In this document: positions 42,055-51,200 of the stretch, in pieces
Numbering within the stretch: the stretch's first letter is position 1
How the letters are laid out: each line of letters starts with the position of its first letter
Assembly: GCA_023407175.1 (NCBI GenBank)
Contig: JAEYMU010000012.1
Span: forward strand, 248,001 to 312,000
DNA: 64,000 bases
Source of the DNA: Bacillota bacterium
GTDB taxonomy: Bacteria; Bacillota_A; Clostridia; Lachnospirales; Lachnospiraceae
Reading direction: 5' to 3'
Made by a program: the position numbers and the translations under genes
The notes under the pieces: model-generated
The model's input: only the letters and a program-made list of their open reading frames with translations
Databases searched by the model: none
What the model was told of the DNA's origin: nothing

Positions 42055-44271
42055 TTATTCATCTCTGGCCTTTAAGCCTTCCACAATATCCAGCCGGTTG
42101 ATATGACGGGCACTGACAAAGGCCATAAGCACCGCCATAGCTACTACCATGATCCCCGCAATCAGATAGCTTCCAGGATAAATCATGGCGGATATGACAA
42201 AATTATCGCCGGAAAATGCCCTCTTAACCAGATTGAGTATCCCCCAGCCCGCTAAAAAGCCAATCGGTATGCCAAGCAGCAGCTGAAAGATAGTTTCCTT
42301 GGTATGGGATAGCATAATGCTTCTTAGCGGATAGCCCATAACTCCCATGAACATATATTCATACTCCCGAGAAGCCAGATTCATCAGTCCTACTGAGTAA
42401 AGCACCGTAATTCCTAAAATTGCGGCACAGCCCAGCATAAACCAGATGAGCGAATTCAGGCTTTTCATAACAGAGGCGAAGCTTTCTTTATCATCCTCCA
42501 GGGTAAAGTACTGAAAGTCATATTTCTTACTAAGCTCCTCCAGATTACTTCTGTCCTTATCCGTCGCATAAATTGCATTATAAACCTTAGGTAAATCGGT
42601 AAAGGTCCTTTGGGCATAATCATAGCTGGCATAGATTGCAAGTCCGAAGCCCTGCTCGGATAATCCGGCTACCTTCACATAAGTATCATTTACCTTAAGC
42701 TCATCACCAATCCCTACCTTCCAGCGCTGTGCAAAATACTCCGGAATTATCACACCATCCTTAAGGACCCCGGTATCAATCCTTTGCATATCAAAATCAT
42801 CTTCAACCACAATCAGGCGGTATTGAGCATCGCCTACCTCTACCGCAGTCATCAGCGCCTTATTAATCTTATCCAGATGCTCTGACACCGGCTGTTCTAC
42901 TGTCAGAGGAACCGGTTCAAATTCCAATAGGACATCATAATTTGCAAAATCCTCAAAATATGCCTTCTGTGTATAATCCGATGAATTGAAGAAGCCAAGG
43001 GCAAAGGTCAGCAGGGCACAGGAGCCGCACATTCCCAGTACAACCGTTAAGAAACGCATTTTATTTCTCAAGGTGCTTTTTAGGGCATACCGGGTATTGA
43101 AGCTTAATCTGCCCCACAAAAATGTTATTTTCTCTATCAGCAGCTGCTTCCCTCCTGATGGCAGCCTGGAGCGCAGCAGCTGCGCCGGCATGGGCTTTCG
43201 TACTCCCCATATGCTAAACAAAGCCGATAATATGCAAACCGCCAGAGAAACCAGGATAACCCCTGCCCAAAGTCCGGGATAGAATTCAAAGGACAAGCCG
43301 GGTACCTCGAACATAACCGAGAAAAGGCCTATGATGGTATTGCACAGAAGCATCGCCGCAATACACCCCAGTACCGCACCGAATAAGGCGGCCAGCCCTG
43401 CCTGAGTAACATAGATCATAAGAATCCTGATACCACCGACTCCCAATGCCTTATATACGCCGATCTGACAGCGCTCTCTTGCTATGGTCCGTTTCAGCAT
43501 AACATAGATAATCATGACAATCAGCAATGCAAATACCAGGGGAAATATATAAGAAAAGGTCCTTATTTGATCCAAATCCTCCGAATAAAGATTATAATTT
43601 AGCTGATCCTTCTGAATTATTGTCCGGTCTGCCTCAAGCAGCTTACCTATCCTATCAGCCTGGTCCGTATTGAGGGAAGCGGTCGCTACAATTTCATTAT
43701 AGTTTCCTGCAAAGAAGTCCTCCTGCACAAAAAGAATCCCGAAGGTATCACTCCCGGCCATTAACGCCCGTTCATTTTGAACCAGATAAATATATTCCGG
43801 AGAGGCAACGATCCCGGTTACCCGTAGTGTTTTATGATCCACTGTCACCGTGTCGCCTACCTGAATCCCCTTTGCCCTGGCATACTTCTTAATCAGCGCG
43901 CATTCCTGTGCATTCTCCGGCAAGCTTCCTTCATACAAATAGGGTATATTAATTCCCTGTGTTAGGGATATGATCCGAAGTGTAACGTCCCCTTCCTTAT
44001 AGTCCTGAACTCTGCGCCCCAGTGCATTGTCAATTCCCTCCTGGGCACGAACCTTCTCCACCTCCTCTTCGCTGAAGCTTCCGTAAAAGGTAACTCCGGC
44101 ATAGTTTTGAGTCAGAAACAAAGCCTCTGCCTTTTGTCGATAGCATAGATAAATGGTATATAGTGTTACAAAAAAAGTAACACCAATTACAATCAATATC
44201 CCCATACCCAAAAGCTGCGGCAAATGTCCGCGGATTTTTCTTATTGCCAATCGCAAAACTGTTCTTTTCAT
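42055..44271 (-). CDS. FtsX/MacB-type ABC permease
   Basis: A 738-residue permease with two FtsX domains. The spans are about residue 15-40, then after a large extracytoplasmic domain about 240-355, then a repeat of the N-terminal helix (LRNKMRFLTVVLGMCGSCALL), a second large domain, and three final spans to residue 725. This is the ten-span layout of antimicrobial-peptide or lipoprotein-type ABC permeases. The start at 44271 overlaps the ATPase stop in TAATG, indicating coupling. It is co-transcribed behind a TetR regulator and a LolD-like ATPase. Confidence 0.87.
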   Translation of the reverse strand: MKRTVLRLAIRKIRGHLPQLLGMGILIVIGVTFFVTLYTIYLCYRQKAEALFLTQNYAGVTFYGSFSEEEVEKVRAQEGIDNALGRRVQDYKEGDVTLRIISLTQGINIPYLYEGSLPENAQECALIKKYARAKGIQVGDTVTVDHKTLRVTGIVASPEYIYLVQNERALMAGSDTFGILFVQEDFFAGNYNEIVATASLNTDQADRIGKLLEADRTIIQKDQLNYNLYSEDLDQIRTFSYIFPLVFALLIVMIIYVMLKRTIARERCQIGVYKALGVGGIRILMIYVTQAGLAALFGAVLGCIAAMLLCNTIIGLFSVMFEVPGLSFEFYPGLWAGVILVSLAVCILSALFSIWGVRKPMPAQLLRSRLPSGGKQLLIEKITFLWGRLSFNTRYALKSTLRNKMRFLTVVLGMCGSCALLTFALGFFNSSDYTQKAYFEDFANYDVLLEFEPVPLTVEQPVSEHLDKINKALMTAVEVGDAQYRLIVVEDDFDMQRIDTGVLKDGVIIPEYFAQRWKVGIGDELKVNDTYVKVAGLSEQGFGLAIYASYDYAQRTFTDLPKVYNAIYATDKDRSNLEELSKKYDFQYFTLEDDKESFASVMKSLNSLIWFMLGCAAILGITVLYSVGLMNLASREYEYMFMGVMGYPLRSIMLSHTKETIFQLLLGIPIGFLAGWGILNLVKRAFSGDNFVISAMIYPGSYLIAGIMVVAMAVLMAFVSARHINRLDIVEGLKARDE

Positions 44272-44975
44272 TACCATTCCACCTCACTTGGGAGTAAGGG
44301 AGCGCTATTTTCATTTACGCTCATAATCTCGCCGCTCCTAAGGCGGATCACCAGATCGGCAATCTTTGCAATTTCCTGGCTATGGGTAATAAATAGAATG
44401 GAGGTTCCCTGTTCCTTATGTATCTGCTTTAGTACCTCAAGCACCATAATCCCCGTTTGAAAATCCAGGGCTCCGGTGGGTTCATCGCACAGAAGCACCT
44501 TAGGATGCTTAGCGATTGCACGGGCAATGGAAACTCTTTGCTGCTCTCCGCCGGACAACTGTGCGGGGAAATGGCTCATACGCTCTGAAAGTCCTACCAG
44601 CTCAAGTGCCCGGATAGCTTCCTCACGAGGCAACCCTGCCATTTCTGTAGAGAACTCAACATTCTCCAGAGCTGTTAAATCCGGCAGCAAATTATAGCTT
44701 TGAAACACAAAGCCAATTGTATTTTTCCGAAATTGGGTCATCTGTCTTTTATGATAAGCAGTTATGTCCTCCTTCTCAAAAATTATCCTGCCTCCTGTGG
44801 GATAATCCATGCAGCCGAGCATATTCAGCAGGGTGGACTTACCCGAGCCGCTGGCTCCTAAAACCACGATAAATTTACCGGACGGCAGCTCAAGGTTAAT
44901 TTCCTTCAATGCTCTGACCTTCTGCCCATTCTCGCCGTACTCCTTGGATAATGCAGTAATCGTATACAGATTCAT
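44271..44975 (-). CDS. MacB/LolD-like ABC ATPase
   Basis: A 234-residue ATPase with Walker [17 protein letters not shown]-loop [20 protein letters not shown], signature [19 protein letters not shown], Walker [12 protein letters not shown] and switch His in [16 protein letters not shown] precedes the ATG. It overlaps the TetR gene upstream by 4 nt and the permease downstream at the stop, forming one tight operon. It likely powers extrusion of a membrane-active compound or lipoprotein release. Confidence 0.9.
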   Translation of the reverse strand: MNLYTITALSKEYGENGQKVRALKEINLELPSGKFIVVLGASGSGKSTLLNMLGCMDYPTGGRIIFEKEDITAYHKRQMTQFRKNTIGFVFQSYNLLPDLTALENVEFSTEMAGLPREEAIRALELVGLSERMSHFPAQLSGGEQQRVSIARAIAKHPKVLLCDEPTGALDFQTGIMVLEVLKQIHKEQGTSILFITHSQEIAKIADLVIRLRSGEIMSVNENSAPLLPSEVEW

Positions 44976-45574
44976 ATGTCACCTCCAAAAATATAAGTAA
45001 TCAAGCCATTCAGCAAAACCTCAAAGGTATCCTCAACACAGTCCTTATCCATCAGATATTCATTTGCTATTCCAAAATAAATTGTGTGCAGATAGTTATG
45101 CACTACCCCGGGCTTAACCCTCTGCGTATCGATGTGAAACTGCAACAGCAGCCGCTCATAGGCCTCATTCTCCAGCTTCTGCAGCTCATCCACCTTTCTT
45201 TGCCCCAGCCCCACCTGAAACAATTCCTCTATCTCCTCATGATACTGAAAGAAGAAAAGATATTCCTGCGACCGGTAGAACTGTCTAAGGTAATCTCTTA
45301 CCAGCTCCTTTAGCGGCAGTTCCCCGGCTTTGGCAAAGGTCTGACCGGCATTGTAAAACCACTCGTTATGAAATTGTACGACTATTTCAAAGAAAAAGCT
45401 TTCCTTTGAATCAAAATATTGATAAAAGGAGCCCTTTGCCATCCCTGCCGCTTTCGTAATATCCTCGACACTGGTTTTGTGTACTCCATACTTGGTCAGA
45501 AGCTCTCTTCCCTTTGCAAACAGCCTTTCCTTTTGCTTATTCCTTTCCTGTAAACTTAAGCTCTTGGGTGACAT
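44972..45574 (-). CDS. TetR-family regulator of the ABC operon
   Basis: A 200-residue regulator with an N-terminal TetR helix-turn-helix (GVHKTSVEDITKAAGMAKGSFYQYFDSKESFFFEIV) and an all-helical ligand domain. AAGGAGGG lies 6-7 nt before the ATG. As first gene of a three-gene operon with ATPase and permease, it probably represses that operon and releases it on binding a substrate of the pump. No operator palindrome was clearly seen in the 200-bp upstream region. Confidence 0.88.
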   Translation of the reverse strand: MSPKSLSLQERNKQKERLFAKGRELLTKYGVHKTSVEDITKAAGMAKGSFYQYFDSKESFFFEIVVQFHNEWFYNAGQTFAKAGELPLKELVRDYLRQFYRSQEYLFFFQYHEEIEELFQVGLGQRKVDELQKLENEAYERLLLQFHIDTQRVKPGVVHNYLHTIYFGIANEYLMDKDCVEDTFEVLLNGLITYIFGGDI

Positions 45575-45712
45575 TGCATTCCCTCCTTATTTTGACCATT
45601 ATTTTAATATCAGTCATTATGTTCATAATATGATGATTCCTTTTATTTGTCAAGCAGAAATCTGTAATTTTCAGAGAAACAGATTTGCAGCTATTTTTAT
45701 ACAATAGGACGC

Positions 45713-45760
45713 AAAAAAGGCTGCACACCTGCAATTTTAATTTGCCTGTGTGACAGCCTT
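45713..45760 (-). terminator. Terminator after the small membrane protein gene
   Basis: On the minus strand AAGGCTGTCACACAGG and a TGTGCAGCCTT arm pair, followed by TTTTTTGC. It lies 12 nt after the stop at 45772. Confidence 0.8.
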
Positions 45761-45771
45761 CGATTTTCTAT

Positions 45772-46200
45772 TTATGCAAGCCTTTTATAATTTGAACCCA
45801 GGAGCAGCAGCAGAAGTATTCCTATCCCTGTCATGGCATAACCCAGAAGGTCGTAGCCTTTCAGGTAGGGTGAGCTTGTTCCGGCAATCTCCATAATTCC
45901 CTGGAGCAGACTTCCTACTGTTAGCAAAGCAATACCGGCATTGTAGCTATTGTAGAACAGCCGGTAGCCCACAAAGCGGTTAAGCCTTGGAAGGAGGAGT
46001 CCAAGCAGCAGATAGAGCAGCCCTCCTCCAAGCAAGGGGTATAAAAACATCCAGGTCATGGCAGCCGAGCTTACCCCATGTCCGAACAGTGCATATACCT
46101 TATTTACAACAAAGGCGAAGATGCTAAAGCACAGATAAACAATTACTGTCCTGGTGGTTTTGTAACCGGAATCTTCCGTTCTAATATCCAATATAGACAA
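45772..46200 (-). CDS. Four-span membrane protein of unknown function
   Basis: A 142-residue protein with four hydrophobic segments (VIVYLCFSIFAFVVNKVYALF, MTWMFLYPLLGGGLLYLLLG, YNAGIALLTVGSLLQGIMEI, LGYAMTGIGILLLLLLG). The start is TTG at 46200 inside the end of the glycosidase gene, with GGGAGG 9 nt upstream, so translation is coupled. I do not recognise the family. The tight link to the exported NAGPA-type protein suggests a partner role in the membrane. Confidence 0.65.
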   Translation of the reverse strand: MSILDIRTEDSGYKTTRTVIVYLCFSIFAFVVNKVYALFGHGVSSAAMTWMFLYPLLGGGLLYLLLGLLLPRLNRFVGYRLFYNSYNAGIALLTVGSLLQGIMEIAGTSSPYLKGYDLLGYAMTGIGILLLLLLGSNYKRLA

Positions 46201-47152
46201 TATCGCTCACCTCCCTTTCGCCGTAGGTTCTTCCATCCGTTGGAATATTAACCACTTCTCCGTTAAAATACATGGTCGAGGAACCGCCTCCATCCAGATT
46301 ATAGGCCGTCGTACAGCCAAGGTCCTTCAATACCTGGGCAAGCTGTATCAGTGATAAGCCTGAACTTTCATCTGTACGCCCGTCTGACACCACAAAGACA
46401 TAATGAAGCGGAGAAATCCTTCCGATCGCCGTTCTTGGATTGCTGGTCATGGAACGGGATACCTCGCTGTTTTCATCAACCGCAACCGTTCCATCCTCAA
46501 TTAATGCGGGACCGAAGGATAATATCTGCCAGATGGAAGATAAATCAAGGGAATCCACACTGGTTTCGCTCTCGTCAATAATAGAGAAATTACCTGTATC
46601 ATCAATAACCAAATCTTCGGCATCCCCGGCGCTGTCCCGGTAAAGCTCCCCGTTACGAAGCACGTAGCCATAATTACGAAAGCCATAGAAATCACCGTTG
46701 ATAGCAAGAATTGCCGAGTTGCTGCCGGCAATATCCGAGGTGGCAGCTTTGATGTTACGGCCATAGGTATTCTCTGCCAATGCCGTCTTCAGATAGGAAA
46801 TATCCGACACCTGGACATCCGCAATATAAATTGATGTATCATATTCCCTCAGGGTACTGATATTAATCTTGATATTGTCATCCTCATAGGAGGTATCTGT
46901 CACAACTGCATCCGACTGGTTCTGTGCGCTATCTGTGTCCCCGTCCTTAGAGGAATCGTCCGTCACTCCCTCCTGTGTATCAGAAGCTGTTTGTGGGTCG
47001 GTGGAGCTGTTATCCGTAACCACCTTTGCGTAGGATTTGGGTATTACAAAGGTATCTAGCAGCACATAGGTGAAGGAACCCATCAGTAATACGCTAAATA
47101 CAATTGCAAAGCTATAAGGTCTTAAGAAAAACTTTTTTAATATAGGAACCAC
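46181..47152 (-). CDS. Exported phosphodiester glycosidase (NAGPA/DUF2233) family protein
   Basis: A 323-residue protein with one N-terminal span (SFAIVFSVLLMGSFTYVLLD), an acidic Ser/Thr/Asp linker to about residue 85, and then a NAGPA domain: ILAINGDFYGFRNYGYVLRN, SNPRTAIGRISP, VSDGRTDESSGLSLIQLAQVLKDLG and the hallmark NLDGGGSSTMYFNG. Related proteins cleave GlcNAc-1-phosphodiesters or act in exopolysaccharide and sporulation cell-wall processes. It is probably membrane-anchored and faces outward. Followed by an overlapping small membrane protein gene. Confidence 0.88.
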   Translation of the reverse strand: MVPILKKFFLRPYSFAIVFSVLLMGSFTYVLLDTFVIPKSYAKVVTDNSSTDPQTASDTQEGVTDDSSKDGDTDSAQNQSDAVVTDTSYEDDNIKINISTLREYDTSIYIADVQVSDISYLKTALAENTYGRNIKAATSDIAGSNSAILAINGDFYGFRNYGYVLRNGELYRDSAGDAEDLVIDDTGNFSIIDESETSVDSLDLSSIWQILSFGPALIEDGTVAVDENSEVSRSMTSNPRTAIGRISPLHYVFVVSDGRTDESSGLSLIQLAQVLKDLGCTTAYNLDGGGSSTMYFNGEVVNIPTDGRTYGEREVSDIVYIGY

Positions 47153-47289
47153 TTCCTTTTCCTTGTCCTTTTATAAGTCTTTGTACCGGTCATTCATAAC
47201 ATAATGCATATTTCTACTTTACTTATAAAATGTGATGGAACAGTGAAAAAGGAATGTTATTTTTCTGAAATCTATAGAATATACAAGCT

Positions 47290-49125
47290 CTAATATTTCC
47301 CAAATTCCCGGTCATACAATACAATCTTGGGCTTTGTGGATTTTTTCGTGTTTGCATCCTCCTCCGCCGGCTGCTGCCCATTCTGTCCCCGGTCGGACTT
47401 GTTTTCCAGAAGATTTATAATATCCGGACTCAAATCCGTATACTTACTAAAGCTTTGGCTAACCTTTTTCAACTTGAATTTGCCTACGCCTTCCTTGAGC
47501 AGCTCTGCCTGTCCGGAAAGCTCCTCACTGGCGGACGCACCTTCCTCCGAGGTTGCCGAATTGGTCTGAACCACCTGGGATACCTGCATAATACCCTGAT
47601 TGATCTGTTCAATTCCGATTGCCTGTTCATTGGAGGCTGTTGCTATATTGTTTACCAGGGACGCCGCTTTTGCCACATCCTCTACAATTTTATATAAGGC
47701 TTGTGCTGTCTCGTCTGCTATTTTTGTACCGGATTCCACCTTCTTGATTGAGCCCTCGATCATGTCCGTGGTTTCCTTCGCAGCATTTGCCGATCTGGCC
47801 GCCAGATTCCTTACCTCTTCCGCCACAACTGCAAAGCCCTTGCCATGCTGTCCCGCTCTGGCAGCCTCCACCGCAGCATTAAGAGCCAGGATATTCGTCT
47901 GAAATGCAATCTCATCAATTACCTTTATGATCTTTGATATGTTTGTTGAGGAAATATTGATTTCCTCCATCGCCTTTTGCATTTCACTCATTTGGGCATT
48001 GCCCTTTAATGCATTCTGTTTTGCAATTTCTGCAAGCTCATTTGCCTGGTTTGCATTCTCGGCGTTAATTCTGGTCTGGGCCGATATCTGTTCCAGGGAT
48101 GATGTTAATTCTTCAATGGAGCTTGCCTGTTCGGTTGCTCCCTGGGAGAGAGCAATGCTGGAATCCGATACCTGCTTCGCACCTGCTGCCACCTGGACGG
48201 AAGCCGTGGCAATATTATTTAAAATCTCATTATTATTTTCTACCATTTCATACAGCTTCTTACCCAGCAGGTCATTATCTGAGCGTATGGCAACCTCTAC
48301 CGTCAGGTCTCCGGCCGCCATCCGTTCCGCCGTCATCGCCTGGGAACGGATATTGGAAATCATATTTCGAAAGGCTTCAGCAAGACGGCCTGTCTCATCC
48401 TTTGAATATACCTCCACATCGGCATTAACATCTCCCAAAGCCAGTTTATCGGCTGCTCCTACCATTATTTTGATCGGCTTGCTGATCATGCCGGATATGA
48501 TCACACCCAAAATGATTGCAAACAAAATTCCTGCCGCTATAATAACTATCATAACAACTGCCGCTTCCTGTGCCGCCTTGTCATTGTTTTCCGATTTCTT
48601 GGCTGCATCCTCACTGTTCAAGCTGAAAATATTATCAAAGGAAGTTTGCAGCGCATCCGAGGTATCCTGGGCATCCCCTTGGATTAAGGCCTTTATTGCA
48701 GCATCGTCATTCTCCTTAGCGGCGCTTATAATGGCTTCAACAACAGAAAGATAGGCTTCCTTATTTGAAATAATCGTCTGAAGCAGCTCTTTGTCCTGCT
48801 CCGTAGTTATAATTCCCTCATATTGGGTAAGTCGGTCGTTAAGGTCCCCTGTATAGGTTTCAATCTTCTCCGAATAGCTGTCTATATTTTCTTTATCATA
48901 TGACAGTCTGACGGCATTATATCTGATTCTTTGGAAAAGTACATTTGCTTCACTGATTGTTTTGATCCCCATAGTATTTTCATTATATAACTGGGTATCC
49001 CGGTCATTAATCGCAAAAATATTGATTAATCCTACCAGCCCCACCGTTCCGGCAATCAAGGCCATAAGGATGAAGGCAATAATTAATTTCGCTGAGATTT
49101 TTAAGTCTTTAAATTTCTTTATCAT
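47290..49125 (-). CDS. Methyl-accepting chemotaxis protein (4HB-HAMP-MA)
   Basis: A 611-residue receptor. A first span (IIAFILMALIAGTVGLVGL) leads into an external four-helix-bundle domain of about 35-185. A second span (VVMIVIIAAGILFAIILGVII), a HAMP domain and a long signalling coiled coil follow, with tip [32 protein letters not shown]-terminal tail of about 50 residues is Lys/Asn-rich with no clear CheR-docking pentapeptide. CAGGAGG precedes the ATG. It is last in an operon after a CheY-like and a CheW protein, an unusual receptor set without CheA nearby. The operon's upstream side borders the putative invertible element. Confidence 0.9.
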   Translation of the reverse strand: MIKKFKDLKISAKLIIAFILMALIAGTVGLVGLINIFAINDRDTQLYNENTMGIKTISEANVLFQRIRYNAVRLSYDKENIDSYSEKIETYTGDLNDRLTQYEGIITTEQDKELLQTIISNKEAYLSVVEAIISAAKENDDAAIKALIQGDAQDTSDALQTSFDNIFSLNSEDAAKKSENNDKAAQEAAVVMIVIIAAGILFAIILGVIISGMISKPIKIMVGAADKLALGDVNADVEVYSKDETGRLAEAFRNMISNIRSQAMTAERMAAGDLTVEVAIRSDNDLLGKKLYEMVENNNEILNNIATASVQVAAGAKQVSDSSIALSQGATEQASSIEELTSSLEQISAQTRINAENANQANELAEIAKQNALKGNAQMSEMQKAMEEINISSTNISKIIKVIDEIAFQTNILALNAAVEAARAGQHGKGFAVVAEEVRNLAARSANAAKETTDMIEGSIKKVESGTKIADETAQALYKIVEDVAKAASLVNNIATASNEQAIGIEQINQGIMQVSQVVQTNSATSEEGASASEELSGQAELLKEGVGKFKLKKVSQSFSKYTDLSPDIINLLENKSDRGQNGQQPAEEDANTKKSTKPKIVLYDREFGKY

Positions 49126-49162
49126 AATTTGTCCTCCTGGAATGAATTATTTTGCATTGTTA

Positions 49163-49660
49163 TTATTCTGTTAAGCTGTCCAAATCCTCCAGCTCATCCA
49201 CAGTAAGCAGCTTTTCACAATCTAACAGCAGCTTTACTTCATTGCCAACCTTCCCTATGTTTTTTATGTACCTGTTGTTAAAGCCCCGGTTCATCTGCGG
49301 GGGTTCGACAATATCCTGATCTCCGATGGACAATACTTCCGAAACGCTGTCCACAATCAGTCCGATGGATAGGCCCTGAATATCGATTACAATAATGCAG
49401 GTTCTGTCATTGTAGTCCTGAAAACCTTTTTTGAAGCGAAGCCGTACATCCATGACCGGAATAATCTTCCCTCTTAGGTTGATAATTCCCCTGAGATACT
49501 CCGGCAGCTCCGGCAGTTGTGTAATTGCCTGTATTCCTATGATTTCTGTAACATGCCGGATTTCAATTCCATAGCTTTCCTTTCCCAGAGAAAAGGTCAA
49601 AAATCTGCCTTTTTGCGTATCCTCTGCCATATCCGTTTCATTTTCCAAAATATCCGTCAT
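49163..49660 (-). CDS. cheW: CheW coupling protein
   Basis: A 165-residue CheW domain protein linking receptors to CheA. Motifs are FLTFSLGKESYGIEI, VTEIIGIQAITQLPELPEYLRGIINLRGKIIPVMDVR and GLIVDSVSEVLSI. The C-terminus is acidic. AAAGGGGAC precedes the ATG. It lies between the CheY-like gene and the receptor gene with short gaps (53 and 37 nt), so the three probably form one transcript. Confidence 0.9.
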   Translation of the reverse strand: MTDILENETDMAEDTQKGRFLTFSLGKESYGIEIRHVTEIIGIQAITQLPELPEYLRGIINLRGKIIPVMDVRLRFKKGFQDYNDRTCIIVIDIQGLSIGLIVDSVSEVLSIGDQDIVEPPQMNRGFNNRYIKNIGKVGNEVKLLLDCEKLLTVDELEDLDSLTE

Positions 49661-49713
49661 TCATTTGTCCCCTTTCATAATGTATATAAATGAAATATTT
49701 CATTTTCCGTTTT

Positions 49714-50070
49714 TTATGAAAGACTGTTAAGTGCCTTCATTACTGTTTCTTCCCGAAAGGGCTTTATGATAAAGGATTTTGCCCCCAGATTAATCGCTTC
49801 CACCACCATTCCCTGCTGACCCATGGCTGTCAGCATAATTACCCTGGCCCCGGTGTCATACTCCATAATTGTCTTCAGGGCTTCCAGCCCGGAGCAATTG
49901 GGCATTGTAATATCCATCGTAACGATATCCGGCTTCAATTCCTTATATTTGAGAAAAACATCGTTACCATCCACCGCCTCTCCCACTACCGTATAGCCAT
50001 TCTTCACCAGCATCATTTTTATCGTTGTTCTCATAAAGGCGGCATCATCAGCAATTAATACCCGTCTCAT
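49714..50070 (-). CDS. cheY: CheY-like single-domain response regulator
   Basis: A 118-residue receiver with acidic pocket D8/D9, phospho-acceptor D53 (DIVTMDITMPNCSG), Thr in IMLTAMGQQ and Lys in FIIKPFREE. It has no output domain, as in CheY. I chose ATG 50070 (MRRVLIADD), with AGGAGAG upstream; the longer frame lacks support. First gene of cheY-cheW-MCP. Its 5' region (50071-50166) runs directly into the left inverted repeat of the recombinase element, so its promoter may depend on the element's orientation. Confidence 0.9.
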   Translation of the reverse strand: MRRVLIADDAAFMRTTIKMMLVKNGYTVVGEAVDGNDVFLKYKELKPDIVTMDITMPNCSGLEALKTIMEYDTGARVIMLTAMGQQGMVVEAINLGAKSFIIKPFREETVMKALNSLS

Positions 50071-50166
50071 TTCATCCACTCTCCTGTCTGCCCTATTCGA
50101 TTTACCGCGATCCCATTGCTCTGCAAAATGCCACAATATACCATATCTTATAAATTTTGTATTATT

Positions 50167-50197
50167 TATGTAACATAATTGCTATTTTGTTACATGG
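50167..50197 (+). repeat. Left inverted repeat of the invertible element
   Basis: ATGTAACA and TGTTACAT arms flank the 12-bp centre TAATTGCTATTT. Over 31 bp it is the reverse complement of the right repeat apart from one end base. It lies 97 bp from the cheY start codon. Confidence 0.85.
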
Positions 50198-50323
50198 CTA
50201 ATAGAAATCAAGATGCAAATTCCAGAAATTTCACGTATAATAAGAAATTAACCTTGACATTTTCCATCAAATAACGACACAGCGATTATTAAATGTCATA
50301 GCTTAAATTGGAGGAGGGAAGAT

Positions 50324-50884
50324 ATGACAGTAGAACCGATCAGAGACAAAGAAATGATCAATCAAATGTACTATAATTTAGCGTGTAAGGATGCAAGATA
50401 TGGCTTGTTATTCAAGTTCGGTTTAAATACCGGATTGCGGATCAGCGATATTTTGCCGGTACAGCTGAAAAGCCTGTGTTCTTCGACTGGGGAATTCAGA
50501 GAATATTTTATACTTTATGAGAAAAAGACCGGAAAGGAAAAGAAAATCAAAATAAACAATGCCTTGAAGGAAGCTATCCGCTCTTATGTAAGGATAGAGA
50601 AGCTTTCTCAGGAAAGCTATTTATTCTGGAGTAAAAAAGCAACCCATCTGGGCCGGGTTCAGGCCTATCGGGTTTTAAAAGATGCTGCCGATACCATCGG
50701 ACTTGAGAACTTCGGAACCCACAGTCTTCGAAAGACCTGGGGTTACTGGACCTATAAAGCCTCCCAGCATAACATCGGATTAATTATGGATACCTTCAAT
50801 CACAGCTCCCAGCGAATCACGCTAAGATATATTGGAATCAGCCAGGATCAAAAGGATGAATTATATTCTATGGTACAATTCTGA
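50324..50884 (+). CDS. Mini tyrosine recombinase (catalytic domain only)
   Basis: A 186-residue phage-integrase-family protein comprising just the catalytic domain. Active-site residues are R39 (NTGLRISD), a lysine near 70-75, H133 and R136 (THSLRKTWGY), H160 (FNHSS) and Y169 (TLRYIGIS). The core-binding SAM-like and arm domains are missing. Short recombinases of this kind drive site-specific inversions in clostridia (for example RecV of C. difficile, a comparison from memory). GGAGGAGGG precedes the ATG. The gene lies between inverted 31-bp sites, so it probably flips the segment that carries it. Confidence 0.88.
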   Translation: MTVEPIRDKEMINQMYYNLACKDARYGLLFKFGLNTGLRISDILPVQLKSLCSSTGEFREYFILYEKKTGKEKKIKINNALKEAIRSYVRIEKLSQESYLFWSKKATHLGRVQAYRVLKDAADTIGLENFGTHSLRKTWGYWTYKASQHNIGLIMDTFNHSSQRITLRYIGISQDQKDELYSMVQF

Positions 50885-50972
50885 ATTAATTCTGTTGAAT
50901 TTACTAAACTTCCGTATTTACCGGATACTGTTGCTATAATTCTGTTTTTTTGTAATATTATGCAAAAATTTG

Positions 50973-51001
50973 TTGCCAAACATTGATAGGCGCTATATAA
51001 T
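50973..51001 (+). promoter_or_regulatory. Outward promoter at the right edge of the invertible element
   Basis: TTGCCA (50973-50978), a 17-nt spacer and a consensus TATAAT (50996-51001) overlap the inner edge of the right repeat. It points rightward toward the 3' end of the ZIP gene, where it serves no gene. After inversion it would point at cheY from just outside its 5' region. Confidence 0.65.
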
Positions 51002-51042
51002 TACCATGTAACAAAATAGCAATTATGTTACATGGTAATTAT
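50997..51042 (+). repeat. Right inverted repeat of the invertible element
   Basis: A perfect palindrome with 17-bp arms (ATAATTACCATGTAACA and its complement) around the 12-bp centre AAATAGCAATTA. The inner 31-32 bp are the reverse complement of the left repeat. Arm-centre-arm is the usual plan of tyrosine recombinase core sites. Confidence 0.85.
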
Positions 51043-51085
51043 AATCTTCAGCCGCTCTCTGCTGCATATCTTTTTATTTATAATG

Positions 51086-51114
51086 AATAAAAATGAGGCA
51101 TTTTATGCCCCATT
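51086..51114 (-). terminator. Terminator of the ZIP transporter gene
   Basis: On the minus strand AAATGGGGCA and TGCCTCATTT form a stem around TAAAA, followed by TTATTC. It shields the invertible element from ZIP transcription. The 316-bp gap 50885-51200 otherwise holds only the edge promoter and the right repeat. Confidence 0.7.
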
Positions 51115-51200
51115 TAATCCATTTTGCAATTATTGTACAGCCTTATTCATCGAGCCTTCCGGTGACCTATCCCAGACAATTCCCCAGTAACAAATACAAA

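Larger units (their letters stand above)
50167..51042. mobile_element. Putative invertible DNA element with its own recombinase
   Basis: About 870 bp bounded by inverted copies of a 31-bp site (50167-50197 and 51005-51035) and containing only the small tyrosine recombinase gene. An outward-pointing promoter sits at the right edge. Inversion would turn the recombinase gene and the edge promoter toward cheY. The two sites differ at about one position over 31 bp, including an identical asymmetric 12-bp centre. No transposase or target duplication is seen, so this is a switch rather than a transposon. Confidence 0.7.

Noticed and set aside
47927..48754. 275-codon plus-strand frame opposite the chemoreceptor
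   Set aside because: Antisense shadow of a regular coiled-coil coding region.
50167..51042. Insertion sequence or integron reading of the recombinase element
   Set aside because: No transposase, no target duplication and no cargo gene; sites inverted rather than direct, which fits inversion better.
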